A stretch of DNA of 10,514 nt from Hyphomicrobiales bacterium (lineage in GTDB: Bacteria > Pseudomonadota > Alphaproteobacteria > Rhizobiales > Aestuariivirgaceae): positions 1-10,514 of the forward strand of contig JANYGE010000109.1 of the NCBI GenBank assembly GCA_025362535.1, read 5' to 3'. The stretch's first letter is position 1; every line of letters starts with the position of its first letter. Positions 1-6,645 of the stretch are shown piece after piece. The notes beneath the pieces were generated by a model that did not search any database, was not told where the DNA came from, and saw only the letters and a list, made by a program, of their open reading frames with translations. Both the position numbers and the translations under genes were made by a program.

Positions 1-1
1 A

Positions 2-370
2 AACGGCAATAGTGTTTATATGGCGGGTGGTGTTTTGAAAGGTGATAATGGTGCTGCATTTGGCCCAACCGCCGTTGCGTTTTTCTCTAAATTTCGGGTG
101 AAACACACTTTTATTTCGATCGGCGCGTTGCACGCCGTTGATGGCCCGATGGATGCAAATTTATCAGAATCAGAATTGGCTTATATGGCGCTCAGCCGCG
201 CTGATCACCGGGTGATCCTGTCTGACTCCTCTAAATTTGGAAAAACTGCGCTGGTAAAAGTCTGTGAGTTTTCTGAAATCAACCGCTTAATCGCTGAAGC
301 TTCGCCTGATGCTGCACTTTCTGCGGCATTAGATGAAGCAGGTGTGGCAATAAACATCGTGACTGTGTGA
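2..370 (+). CDS. DeoR-family transcriptional regulator, C-terminal part (5' truncated by window)
   Basis: Reading frame open from the left edge; only the last 122 codons are present. What is visible is the DeoR C-terminal sensor domain (DeoRC, a phospho-sugar isomerase-like fold). It includes the characteristic block SESELAYMALSRADH followed by VILSDSSKFGK, where the D-S-S-K-F-G signature matches the family sugar-phosphate pocket. The N-terminal HTH lies outside the window, so the DNA target cannot be read. DeoR proteins usually repress sugar or polyol catabolic operons and are released by a phosphorylated intermediate; the regulated genes are probably upstream of this window (inference). The Mo hydroxylase operon begins 56 bp downstream on the same strand with no obvious promoter between, so read-through is possible. 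Family assignment is firm; the ligand is unknown. Confidence 0.88.
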   Translation, partial: NGNSVYMAGGVLKGDNGAAFGPTAVAFFSKFRVKHTFISIGALHAVDGPMDANLSESELAYMALSRADHRVILSDSSKFGKTALVKVCEFSEINRLIAEASPDAALSAALDEAGVAINIVTV

Positions 371-383
371 GAGCTGACAGTTG

Positions 384-418
384 ACCACGGCCTAGCAGAT
401 AGGCCATGCTACGGTGGT
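384..418 (+). promoter_or_regulatory. Leader hairpin between deoR-type gene and Mo hydroxylase operon
   Basis: A perfect 6-bp stem GGCCTA/TAGGCC (389-394 with 400-405, loop gcaga) sits in the 56-bp gap. An outer pairing ACCAC (384-388) with GTGGT (414-418) would enclose it and cover the likely Shine-Dalgarno GGTGG (413-417) of the next gene, with an 8-nt bulge. There is no T-run after it, so it is not a standard intrinsic terminator. It could be a weak terminator, an RNA-processing site or a structure limiting translation; the role is inference. Confidence 0.3.
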
Positions 419-426
419 AAAAATAA

Positions 427-1299
427 ATGGGTGAAATGATGCGCTATGAAACACCGTCAACAGCTAAAGAAGCTGTGACATTGATGGCCAAAGAAAAAGG
501 CGTTGCCTTTATTCTGGCCGGAGGAACCGATCTCCTCGTTAAAATGAAAGCTGGCATGTTAGAGCCGGATTTGGTCGTCGATATCAAGCGCATCAAAGGC
601 ATGGCCGACATCAAGAAGACCGCCAGCGGATTTTCAGTTGGTGCCGCAGTGCCTTGCTCGGCTCTCACCGAAAATGCCGCCCTCGTTAAGGCCTGGCCCG
701 GTGTTGTTGAAGCTGCAAACCTGATTGGTTCCAAACAAGTGCAAGGCCGTTGCACCATGTCTGGCAACCTGTGCAATGCTTCGCCAGCAGCAGACTCGGT
801 TCCAGCTTTGGTCGCCGCTGGTGCTAAAGTTGTGATTGCAGGCCCTAAAGGCAACCGCAAACTTGCCGTGGAAGATGTGCCAGCAGGTGTTGGCCGCACC
901 AATTTGAAGAAGGGCGAAATCATCACTGCGATTGAGCTTCCCAAGAAGCTGCCAAAATCGGGTGATGCCTATTTGCGCTTCATTCCCCGCACGGAAATGG
1001 ATATTGCCGTGGTGAGCTGCGGTGTGAACCTGACCATTGACGCAAAGGGTGTGATCACCAAAGCCCGCGTTGCCCTTGGCGCTGTGGCCACCACCGTGCT
1101 TCTGGTGAAAGACGCCGCCAAAGCCATCATCGGCACCAAGCTTGATGCTGAAGCCAAGGCCAAACTTGCTGCCGCCTGTTCAGCCGCCTGTAAGCCGATT
1201 GATGACAAGCGCGGCACCATTGAATTTAGAATTGAAGTGGCAGGTGTTCTCGCAAGACGCGCCGCCGAAACTGCTTATGCTCGCGCCGGAGGCAAATAA
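427..1299 (+). CDS. Molybdenum hydroxylase FAD-binding (medium, CoxM/XdhB-like) subunit
   Basis: 290 aa, the usual length for the medium subunit of the CO dehydrogenase/xanthine dehydrogenase family. It carries the electron-transfer FAD between the Fe-S subunit and the external acceptor, as part of a soluble cytoplasmic heterotrimer. Diagnostic FAD-binding motifs are visible: AGGTDLL near residues 31-37 and TMSGNLCNASPAADS at about 110-124; the C-terminal CO dehydrogenase flavoprotein-like domain follows. The start at 427 has GGTGG 9 nt upstream; in-frame ATGs at 436 and 439 give an N-terminus (MRYETP) closer to what homologues show, so the true start may be 9-12 bp later. The stop TAA overlaps the next gene's ATG by one base, indicating translational coupling. 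The family is certain; the enzyme's substrate cannot be told from this subunit. Confidence 0.93.
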   Translation: MGEMMRYETPSTAKEAVTLMAKEKGVAFILAGGTDLLVKMKAGMLEPDLVVDIKRIKGMADIKKTASGFSVGAAVPCSALTENAALVKAWPGVVEAANLIGSKQVQGRCTMSGNLCNASPAADSVPALVAAGAKVVIAGPKGNRKLAVEDVPAGVGRTNLKKGEIITAIELPKKLPKSGDAYLRFIPRTEMDIAVVSCGVNLTIDAKGVITKARVALGAVATTVLLVKDAAKAIIGTKLDAEAKAKLAAACSAACKPIDDKRGTIEFRIEVAGVLARRAAETAYARAGGK

Positions 1300-1769
1300 T
1301 GAGTTCCCATGTTAAAACCACCATCAATGGTGATGCTGTTGAATTTGTCTGCGCCAATGATGAAAGCTTGCTCGATGTGCTGCGCAACCGCATTGGCTTA
1401 ACTGGAGCCAAAGAAGGCTGCGGCACCGGTGATTGCGGTGCTTGCAGTGTGATCCTGGATGGTCGCCTTGTGTGTTCCTGCCTGGTGCTTGGTGCCGAAA
1501 TGAATGGCAAGAAAGTTGAGACCATTGAAGGCATGGCAAATGGCGCAGTGCTGCATCCTTTGCAACAACACTTCATTGATGGGGCAGCGCTGCAATGCGG
1601 CATCTGCACACCAGGCTTCCTGATGGCAGCACAAGCTTTGCTGCGCAAAAACCCTGATCCAACCGAAGAAGAAATTCGCTTTGGCCTTGCCGGCAATCTC
1701 TGCCGCTGCACTGGCTATGATAAAATCGTGCGCGCTGTGCAAGCCGCCGCCAAAGAAATGAGAGGCTAA
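1299..1769 (+). CDS. Molybdenum hydroxylase [2Fe-2S] small (CoxS-like) subunit
   Basis: 156 aa, normal for this family. It holds the two [2Fe-2S] clusters that pass electrons from the molybdenum centre to FAD. The N-terminal plant-ferredoxin-like cluster has Cys41, Cys46, Cys49 and Cys61 (GCGTGDCGAC, then C after 11 residues). The C-terminal all-helical domain has Cys100, Cys103, Cys135 and Cys137 (QCGICTPGF and LCRCTGY). All eight ligands are intact and spaced as in CoxS. The start ATG shares its A with the previous stop (TAATG) and the next gene begins 4 bp after the stop, so the three subunits should be made from one mRNA in near-equal amounts. Confidence 0.95.
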   Translation: MSSHVKTTINGDAVEFVCANDESLLDVLRNRIGLTGAKEGCGTGDCGACSVILDGRLVCSCLVLGAEMNGKKVETIEGMANGAVLHPLQQHFIDGAALQCGICTPGFLMAAQALLRKNPDPTEEEIRFGLAGNLCRCTGYDKIVRAVQAAAKEMRG

Positions 1770-1773
1770 GCCC

Positions 1774-4056
1774 ATGTCAACTTCCACTAAAGCTGACCCA
1801 ATGAACCCTGAGCTTGAACAGAGAAAATTCAAAGTGATCGGCACCCGTGTGCGCCGTCCTGATGGCATTGATAAAGTGACGGGTCGCGCGCGCTATGGCG
1901 CTGATGCAACGGCCCCAGGCCAACTCGTGGGCCTGGTGCTGCGCAGCCCGCATCCCCACGCCATTATTAAAAAGATCGATACTTCGAAAGCCGAAAAGCT
2001 TTCCGGCGTAAAAGCCATCATCACCAGTGCTGATCTGCCTGATCACACCAATGGTGACCGGGGCATGTTTGATATTCTTGAAAACTGCATGGCACGCAAA
2101 AAAGTTTATTATGATGGCCATGCGGTGGCGGCTGTTGCGGCCGTTGATGCAAAGACGGCGCGCGAAGCCTTGAAGCTCATCAAAGTTGATTATCAAATTT
2201 TGCCGCATGTCACCGATGTGGATGATGCCTTAAAAGCTGACTCACCCTTGCTGCATGACCACATTGTAACCGATGGCGCTGCGCCAGAATCGACCAAGCC
2301 CTCCAATTACAACAAGACAACCGAATATGGCCATGGTGACTTGGATGCAGGTTTCAAAGAGGCCGATGTGATCATTGAGCAAACTTACAAAACTGAGCAG
2401 ACCCATCAAGGCTATATTGAACCGCATTCCTGCTTGGCCTCAGTCTCTCCTGATGGTTCGGCTGAAATGTGGGTGTGCACCCAAGGCCACTTTGTTTACC
2501 GCAATCAATGCGCCACTTTGCTCGGCCTTGATGCCAATAAGCTGCGCGTGACCGCCTCTGAAATCGGTGGCGGCTTTGGCGGCAAGACTCATATCTGGGC
2601 TGAACCCTTGGCTCTTGCTTTGTCACGCAAGGCCAATCGTCCGGTAAAACTGACGATGACCCGTGAAGAAGTGTTCCGCTGCACAGGCCCAACATCGCAA
2701 ACCTCCATCGATGTTAAAATCGGCGTGAAGCGCGATGGCACAGTCACGGCAGCATTTGCCGAGCTGCGCTACACCAGCGGTTGCTTCCCAGCCAATTGGG
2801 CTGAATTTGGCGCCATGACAGCATGGGCTTGCTATGATTTTAAGAATGTCAAATCAGTGAGCAAGGATGCGGTTTCCAACCGCCCCAAAACCGCTGCCTA
2901 CCGCGCCCCATCAGCCCCCATGGCGGCTTTCGCAGTTGAAAACACCATAGATGCTGCGGCCAAAGCCATCGGCATGGACCCGATTGATTTCCGCATTAAG
3001 AATGCGGCCAAAGAAGGCACCAAATCCTCCTATGGTCCGGTCTATGGCCCCATCGGCATTGGGCCAACATTACAAGCCGCCAAAGATCATCCGCACATGA
3101 AAGCCCCGCTCGGCAAAGATACCGGTCGTGGCATGGCTTGTGGTTTCTGGTTCAATTTCGGCGGTCAAACTTGCGTCGATTTAAACGTCACCCCGGATGG
3201 AACGGTAACTCTTGCTGTTGGCACCATGGATGTGGGCGGCTCACGCGCCTCTCTCGCTTTGGCTGTGGCTGAAGAGTTGGGTGTGTCTTATGAGGCCGTA
3301 CGCTGCATCGTGGCTGACACATCTTCGCTGGGCCATAATGACATGACAGATGGCAGCCGCGGCACGTTCTCAAGCTCGATGGCTGCGGTTTTTGCAGCAC
3401 GCAACGCCATTACGGTGATGCGCGAAAAAGCTGCCAAGCATTGGGATATTCCGGTGGATGCCGTGGTCTGGGAAGATGGCCAAGCCAAAGCCACAGGCTC
3501 TAGCCATGGCAATATCGCCCCCATGAGCCTCAAGGAACTGGCCGCCATTGCAGGCTCAACTGGCGGCCCAATTGCCGGCCATGCGGAAATCGTGGCCGAT
3601 AATGCGGGTGTATCTTTCGCCACCCATATTGCCGATATCCATGTTGATCCTGAAACCGGCCAAAGCAAAGTGACGCGCTATACGGTGATTCAGGATGCCG
3701 GCAAAGCCATGCACCCAAGCTATGTTGAAGGCCAATATCAAGGTGGTGCCGCACAAGGCATTGGCTGGGCTTTGAACGAAGAATATGTTTATGGCAAAAA
3801 TGGCCGCCTGCAAAATGCGGGCTTCCTGGATTACCGCATTCCAGTATGTTCTGATCTTCCGTTCATCGACACACAGATTTTGGAAATTCCAAATCCGCAT
3901 CATCCTTATGGAGTGCGCGGTGTGGGTGAAACCTCCATCGTTCCGCCCTTGGCTGCTTGTTCCATCGCCGTCACCAATGCAACCGGGGTGCGCATGCACC
4001 ATGTGCCCATGTCACCACCGCGCATATTGAAGGCGATCAAAACCAAACGCGGATGA
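1774..4056 (+). CDS. Molybdenum hydroxylase catalytic (molybdopterin-binding, large) subunit, substrate unknown
   Basis: 760 aa. This is the large subunit that binds the Mo-pterin cofactor and hydroxylates a substrate using water. AGAGG 8 nt upstream supports this start. Residues ~20-130 form the aldehyde oxidase/XDH a/b hammerhead domain (RPDGIDKVTGRARYGAD); the rest is the Mo-pterin domain. Visible are GGGFGGK (265-271), the active-site loop AYRAPSAP (375-382), VGGSRAS (487-493) where many relatives have a Gln-containing GQG loop, and GVGE with the conserved catalytic Glu719. Form I CO dehydrogenase (AYRCSFR) and form II (AYRGAGR) loops are absent, so this is not a canonical CoxL. The APSAP and GGSRAS combination resembles the broad 'xanthine dehydrogenase family Mo-binding subunit' group. 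The substrate may be an N-heterocycle or aldehyde, but nothing here decides. It overlaps the next gene by 4 bp. Confidence 0.92.
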   Translation: MSTSTKADPMNPELEQRKFKVIGTRVRRPDGIDKVTGRARYGADATAPGQLVGLVLRSPHPHAIIKKIDTSKAEKLSGVKAIITSADLPDHTNGDRGMFDILENCMARKKVYYDGHAVAAVAAVDAKTAREALKLIKVDYQILPHVTDVDDALKADSPLLHDHIVTDGAAPESTKPSNYNKTTEYGHGDLDAGFKEADVIIEQTYKTEQTHQGYIEPHSCLASVSPDGSAEMWVCTQGHFVYRNQCATLLGLDANKLRVTASEIGGGFGGKTHIWAEPLALALSRKANRPVKLTMTREEVFRCTGPTSQTSIDVKIGVKRDGTVTAAFAELRYTSGCFPANWAEFGAMTAWACYDFKNVKSVSKDAVSNRPKTAAYRAPSAPMAAFAVENTIDAAAKAIGMDPIDFRIKNAAKEGTKSSYGPVYGPIGIGPTLQAAKDHPHMKAPLGKDTGRGMACGFWFNFGGQTCVDLNVTPDGTVTLAVGTMDVGGSRASLALAVAEELGVSYEAVRCIVADTSSLGHNDMTDGSRGTFSSSMAAVFAARNAITVMREKAAKHWDIPVDAVVWEDGQAKATGSSHGNIAPMSLKELAAIAGSTGGPIAGHAEIVADNAGVSFATHIADIHVDPETGQSKVTRYTVIQDAGKAMHPSYVEGQYQGGAAQGIGWALNEEYVYGKNGRLQNAGFLDYRIPVCSDLPFIDTQILEIPNPHHPYGVRGVGETSIVPPLAACSIAVTNATGVRMHHVPMSPPRILKAIKTKRG

Positions 4057-4301
4057 GTATTGAAGTCCATCTCTGGGGGGCGCTGCGGCCAATGGCTGGC
4101 GGCGCCCTTTCTATTTCTATTGAGGCCAGCACGATCCGCGAATTGTTTCGCAAACTTGCCGAGCAATATCCCGGCATGGAACCTCACATCAAACGTGGTG
4201 TAGCCGTTTCGATCAATGGCCAGATCTACCGCGATCAATGGGACACGGTTTTGCCCAAAGATGCCGAAATCTATGTGATGCCCCGCGTGCCGGGGGGATG
4301 A
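4053..4301 (+). CDS. MoaD/ThiS-family sulfur-carrier-like protein
   Basis: 82 aa. The start overlaps the preceding stop (ATGA), there is no separate Shine-Dalgarno, and the frame also runs open upstream inside the large-subunit gene. I take ATG 4053 because it gives a protein beginning directly at the first beta strand (MSIEVHLWGALRPMAGG). It has the size and layout of a beta-grasp ubiquitin-like MoaD/ThiS protein: the helix region TIRELFRKLAEQYPGME, then VAVSINGQIYRDQWDTVLPK, then EIYVMPRVPGG ending in Gly-Gly. In MoaD the terminal Gly is adenylated by MoeB and thiocarboxylated to donate sulfur to molybdopterin. Placement as the fourth gene of a Mo hydroxylase operon suggests a role in cofactor supply or maturation for this enzyme (inference). 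No moaE, moeB or xdhC gene is in the window. A ThiS-like or other sulfur-transfer role is the main alternative. Confidence 0.82.
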   Translation: MSIEVHLWGALRPMAGGALSISIEASTIRELFRKLAEQYPGMEPHIKRGVAVSINGQIYRDQWDTVLPKDAEIYVMPRVPGG

Positions 4302-4359
4302 ATAACCGTCATAATTCATCGCTATTGCAGTATATCAAAAATACAGCTTGAGTAACGCT

Positions 4360-5972
4360 ATGGATTTTGATTCCCTTTTTAAAGGACGATTTTTTGGGAT
4401 TACCTATGCGGTGATCTTTGCTGTGCTTTCGATTCCGGCCTTCCGTATTTTCCCCACCCATCCAAATTTAATTGGGGCCATTTTTATTGTGATGGTTTCA
4501 CTCATTGTGGTGGGCATTCATGATATCAACCAAACCCGCCATGCGATCTTAAGAAACTATCCCATCATCGGACATTTGCGTTTCTTCTTTGAAAAAATCC
4601 GCCCGGAAATGCGCCAGTATTTTTTTGAAGGGGATACCGATGGGATGCCCTTCCCGCGCGAACGCCGCGCTATTGTTTATCAACGCGCCAAGCGTGAGCT
4701 CGACAAAAAGCCCTTTGGCACCCAAGGCAATGTATATGCTGAAGGCCATGAATGGATGTTGCATTCGATCGTGCCTGCCCCTTTGGCCAAAGAGTTGTTC
4801 CGCCTGACCATTGGTGGCCCAGACTGCACCAACCCTATAATGCCTCGGTCTTAAATATCTCGGCCATGAGCTATGGTGCGCTCTCTGCCAATGCGATCCG
4901 CTCGCTCAATCTTGGTGCCAAGAATGGCAGCTTTGCCCATGATACGGGTGAAGGCTCAATCAGCCCCTATCACCGCGAAGCGGGTGGCGATTTAATTTGG
5001 GAGATCGGCTCAGGCTATTTTGGCTGCCGCAATGCTGATGGCACATTCTCTGATGAAAAATTTGTGGCCAATGCGCGTGACCCGCAAGTCAAAATGATTG
5101 AAGTGAAAATCAGCCAAGGGGCCAAGCCTGGCCATGGTGGGGTTTTACCAGCGGCCAAAGTGACTGCGGAAATTGCGGCTATTCGCAATGTTGAAGAGGG
5201 CAAAGATTGCGTTTCACCTGCGGCCCATTCGGCATTCTCAACGCCACTCGAACTGGTGCAATTCATCGCCCACTTGCGCAAGCTTTCAGGTGGCAAGCCC
5301 ACCGGATTTAAACTTTGCATTGGTCACCGCACAGAATTCCTGGCGATTGTCAAAGCGATGTTGGAAACTGGACTGACGCCGGATTTCATTGTGATTGACG
5401 GCAAGGAAGGCGGCACAGGTGCAGCCCCCGCCGAGTTTATCGACAATATCGGCATGCCGCTCCGCGATGGCTTGGCCTTTGTAAATTCCGCCCTCATTGG
5501 GGCAGGCTTGCGCGATAAAATAAAACTAGGTTGTGCTGGAAAAATCATCACTGGCTTTGACATGGCAAGAGCTTTCGCGCTAGGTGCAGATTGGTGCAAT
5601 GTGGCGCGCGGCTTCATGTTTGCGGTGGGCTGCATTCAAGCCCAGACCTGTCACACCGGCCATTGCCCCACTGGTGTCGCAACCCAAGACCCCCTTCGCC
5701 AACGCGCCATTGCGGTACCGAGCAAAGCCGAACGCGTGTTGAATTTTCACCGCGAAACCATCAAGAGCTTGGCCGAAATGCTGGCCGCTGCTGGCATGAC
5801 ATCCCCGCGTGATCTCAAACCCCATCATATCACCAGGCGGGTGGGTGATGGTCGAATTTTGACTTTGGCTGAGATGTATCCGGTGATGGAAGCGGGGGCC
5901 TTGCTGAAGGGCAAGATCGATTCAGCCGTTGCAAGCCAATGGGAGAAAGCCCGCAGTGAGCGGTTTGGGTAG
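4360..5972 (+). pseudogene. FMN-binding glutamate synthase family protein, membrane-anchored, broken by a 1-nt frameshift
   Basis: Two adjoining reading frames together give about 537 aa, the normal length for stand-alone glutamate-synthase (GltB central-domain)-like proteins. Frame one (from ATG 4360; an upstream TTG at 4348 is possible) has two hydrophobic segments at ~11-31 and ~37-53, then QTRHAILRNYPIIGHLRF and LTIGGPDCTNP. It should continue YNASVLNISAMSYGALS, but that lies in another frame; frame one ends at TAA 4852-4854. One missing base at about 4833-4836 (AACCCTATAAT, e.g. one C of a run) restores continuity exactly. The second part has DGKEGGTGAAP (FMN/substrate site) and CIQAQTC/CHTGHC, a CX5CX4C set matching the 3Fe-4S ligands of GltB, then PTGVATQDP. 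There is no amidotransferase domain, so it is not a full GltB; the physiological reaction of this family is uncertain. Sequence conservation after the break suggests a sequencing error or recent mutation. Confidence 0.85.
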
Positions 5973-5990
5973 AAAGGGATAACTGGTGGG

Positions 5991-6011
5991 AGATTGCGCA
6001 GAACGCAATTT
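5991..6011. terminator. Hairpin between convergent genes, possible bidirectional terminator
   Basis: An 8-bp stem with one G-T wobble (5991-5998 AGATTGCG with 6004-6011 CGCAATTT, loop cagaa) lies between the stop of the glutamate-synthase-like gene and the stop of the antitoxin gene. The position suits termination from both sides. Neither strand has a clear following T-run, so intrinsic termination is only a suggestion. Confidence 0.35.
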
Positions 6012-6019
6012 CAAAGTCG

Positions 6020-6298
6020 CTAATTCACAGCCTTGTGCAAAATTGAATTGATCAGTGTTTGATAGGGCATACCTTCCTGCAATGCCTTTGATTTGATGCG
6101 CGACAAATCACTGCGTGGAATGCGCAAAGTAATTTTCTCACGTTCACCGTTGATTGTAGCCTGCGCAATCGCTTCAATTTGCTTTTTGCGCGCCGGTGTG
6201 AGACGGCTTTTAAACACTGTGCCATCAGCTTCTAAAGACTCGATGAGCAACTGTTCTTGCCTGTCCGAGTATTTTCCGACGGTTGCTTTATTCGTCAT
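6020..6298 (-). CDS. CopG-like antitoxin of a type II toxin-antitoxin pair
   Basis: 92 aa from ATG 6298; AAAGGG lies 8 nt upstream, better than the GTG at 6307 that would add three residues. The C-terminal part, EKITLRIPRSDLSRIKSKAL then EGMPYQTLINSILHK, is the ribbon-helix-helix signature of CopG-type antitoxins: a beta strand (ITLRIP) followed by two helices, with the PYQTLI turn. The N-terminal half is charged and probably wraps and neutralises the toxin. It overlaps the toxin gene by 11 bp, so translation is coupled and it follows the toxin, the reverse of the most common TA order. RHH antitoxins usually repress their own promoter together with the toxin; an inverted repeat at that promoter (6581-6609) is the likely target (inference). 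Confidence 0.85.
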   Translation of the reverse strand: MTNKATVGKYSDRQEQLLIESLEADGTVFKSRLTPARKKQIEAIAQATINGEREKITLRIPRSDLSRIKSKALQEGMPYQTLINSILHKAVN

Positions 6299-6581
6299 GG
6301 CCTTCACCCTTTAAATATTTTGCAGTCAACTTTCGGCTTGGATAGATTGTCTTAAGAAACACATCGTCTTTGTCCTGTACATATGGCACGCCATATACAT
6401 AATTGTTGTGGAGCACGATAAACAGCCGCTGGTTCGGATATTTGTCCGAATTCATGTGCTCGACATCGTCTAACAATCCACCACCTTCAATGGCAGTTAC
6501 AATATCTTCAAAACAAACGACCCGATCAGGATTGTTTTTTAGGAATTGGTTTTTATCCGCGTTCCAGTAAAACTGCGTCAT
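6288..6581 (-). CDS. BrnT-like (RelE-fold/DUF4258-type) toxin of a type II toxin-antitoxin pair
   Basis: 97 aa. The sequence FYWNADKNQFLKNNPDRVVCFED, GGGLLDDVEHMNSDKYPNQR, then NNYVYGVPYVQDKDDVFLKT and IYPSRKLTAKYL follows the pattern of small toxins paired with CopG-like antitoxins. It has a start resembling BrnT (F-x-W-x-x-x-K-N), strands carrying VYGVPYV, and a C-terminal block with SRK. Such toxins are typically ribosome-dependent or free mRNA endonucleases; activity for this group is inferred from family, not shown. The start codon has no Shine-Dalgarno and lies only 6 nt from a -10 box, so the transcript is probably leaderless. The neighbouring antitoxin gene overlaps its 3' end. Exact subfamily name is uncertain. 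Confidence 0.8.
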   Translation of the reverse strand: MTQFYWNADKNQFLKNNPDRVVCFEDIVTAIEGGGLLDDVEHMNSDKYPNQRLFIVLHNNYVYGVPYVQDKDDVFLKTIYPSRKLTAKYLKGEGHDE

Positions 6582-6615
6582 GCCATAATTGTATGTACTT
6601 AGTATGGCAAGTCAA
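6581..6615 (-). promoter_or_regulatory. Toxin-antitoxin promoter with overlapping inverted-repeat operator
   Basis: On the - strand, TTGACT (6615-6610) and TACAAT (6593-6588) are separated by 16 nt, close to the sigma70 consensus. Only 6 nt lie between the -10 box and the toxin ATG at 6581, so transcription should start at or within a base or two of the start codon. A perfect 7-bp inverted repeat, TGCCATA (6581-6587) and TATGGCA (6603-6609), flanks the -10 box, the second arm lying in the spacer. Its position is what an autorepressing ribbon-helix-helix antitoxin would need; operator function is inference. Confidence 0.65.
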
Positions 6616-6645
6616 GAAACTTCTTGATCTCGGCCGATCCTAACT

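Noticed and set aside
444..1868. Long antisense reading frames opposite the Mo hydroxylase genes (e.g. 444-944, 1226-1711, 1398-1868 on the - strand)
   Set aside because: They mirror strongly supported genes, have no family likeness or ribosome binding sites, and arise from codon bias.
1774..4056. Annotating the large subunit as aerobic CO dehydrogenase CoxL
   Set aside because: The subunit order resembles coxMSL, but the loop at residues 375-382 is AYRAPSAP and lacks the CoxL AYRCSFR or form II AYRGAGR signature.
3957..4301. Longer MoaD-like protein starting at 3957
   Set aside because: The first 32 residues are the shifted-frame translation of the large-subunit C-terminus; ATG 4053 gives a normal MoaD N-terminus.
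4826..4842. Programmed -1 frameshifting in the glutamate-synthase-like gene
   Set aside because: No slippery heptamer or clear downstream structure is visible at ACCAACCCTATAA; a missing base explains it more simply.
4752..5972. The second half of the glutamate-synthase-like protein as its own gene starting at ATG 4752
   Set aside because: The first 29 or so residues from that ATG are out-of-frame translation of conserved sequence that the other frame encodes correctly; no Shine-Dalgarno supports a start there.
6588..6598. ATTGTATGTAC in the toxin-antitoxin promoter as another MocR site
   Set aside because: Here ATTGTA is just the reverse of the -10 TACAAT; the rest of the operator pattern is missing. 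It is also a caution that some ATTGTA copies near mocR may be only -10 boxes.
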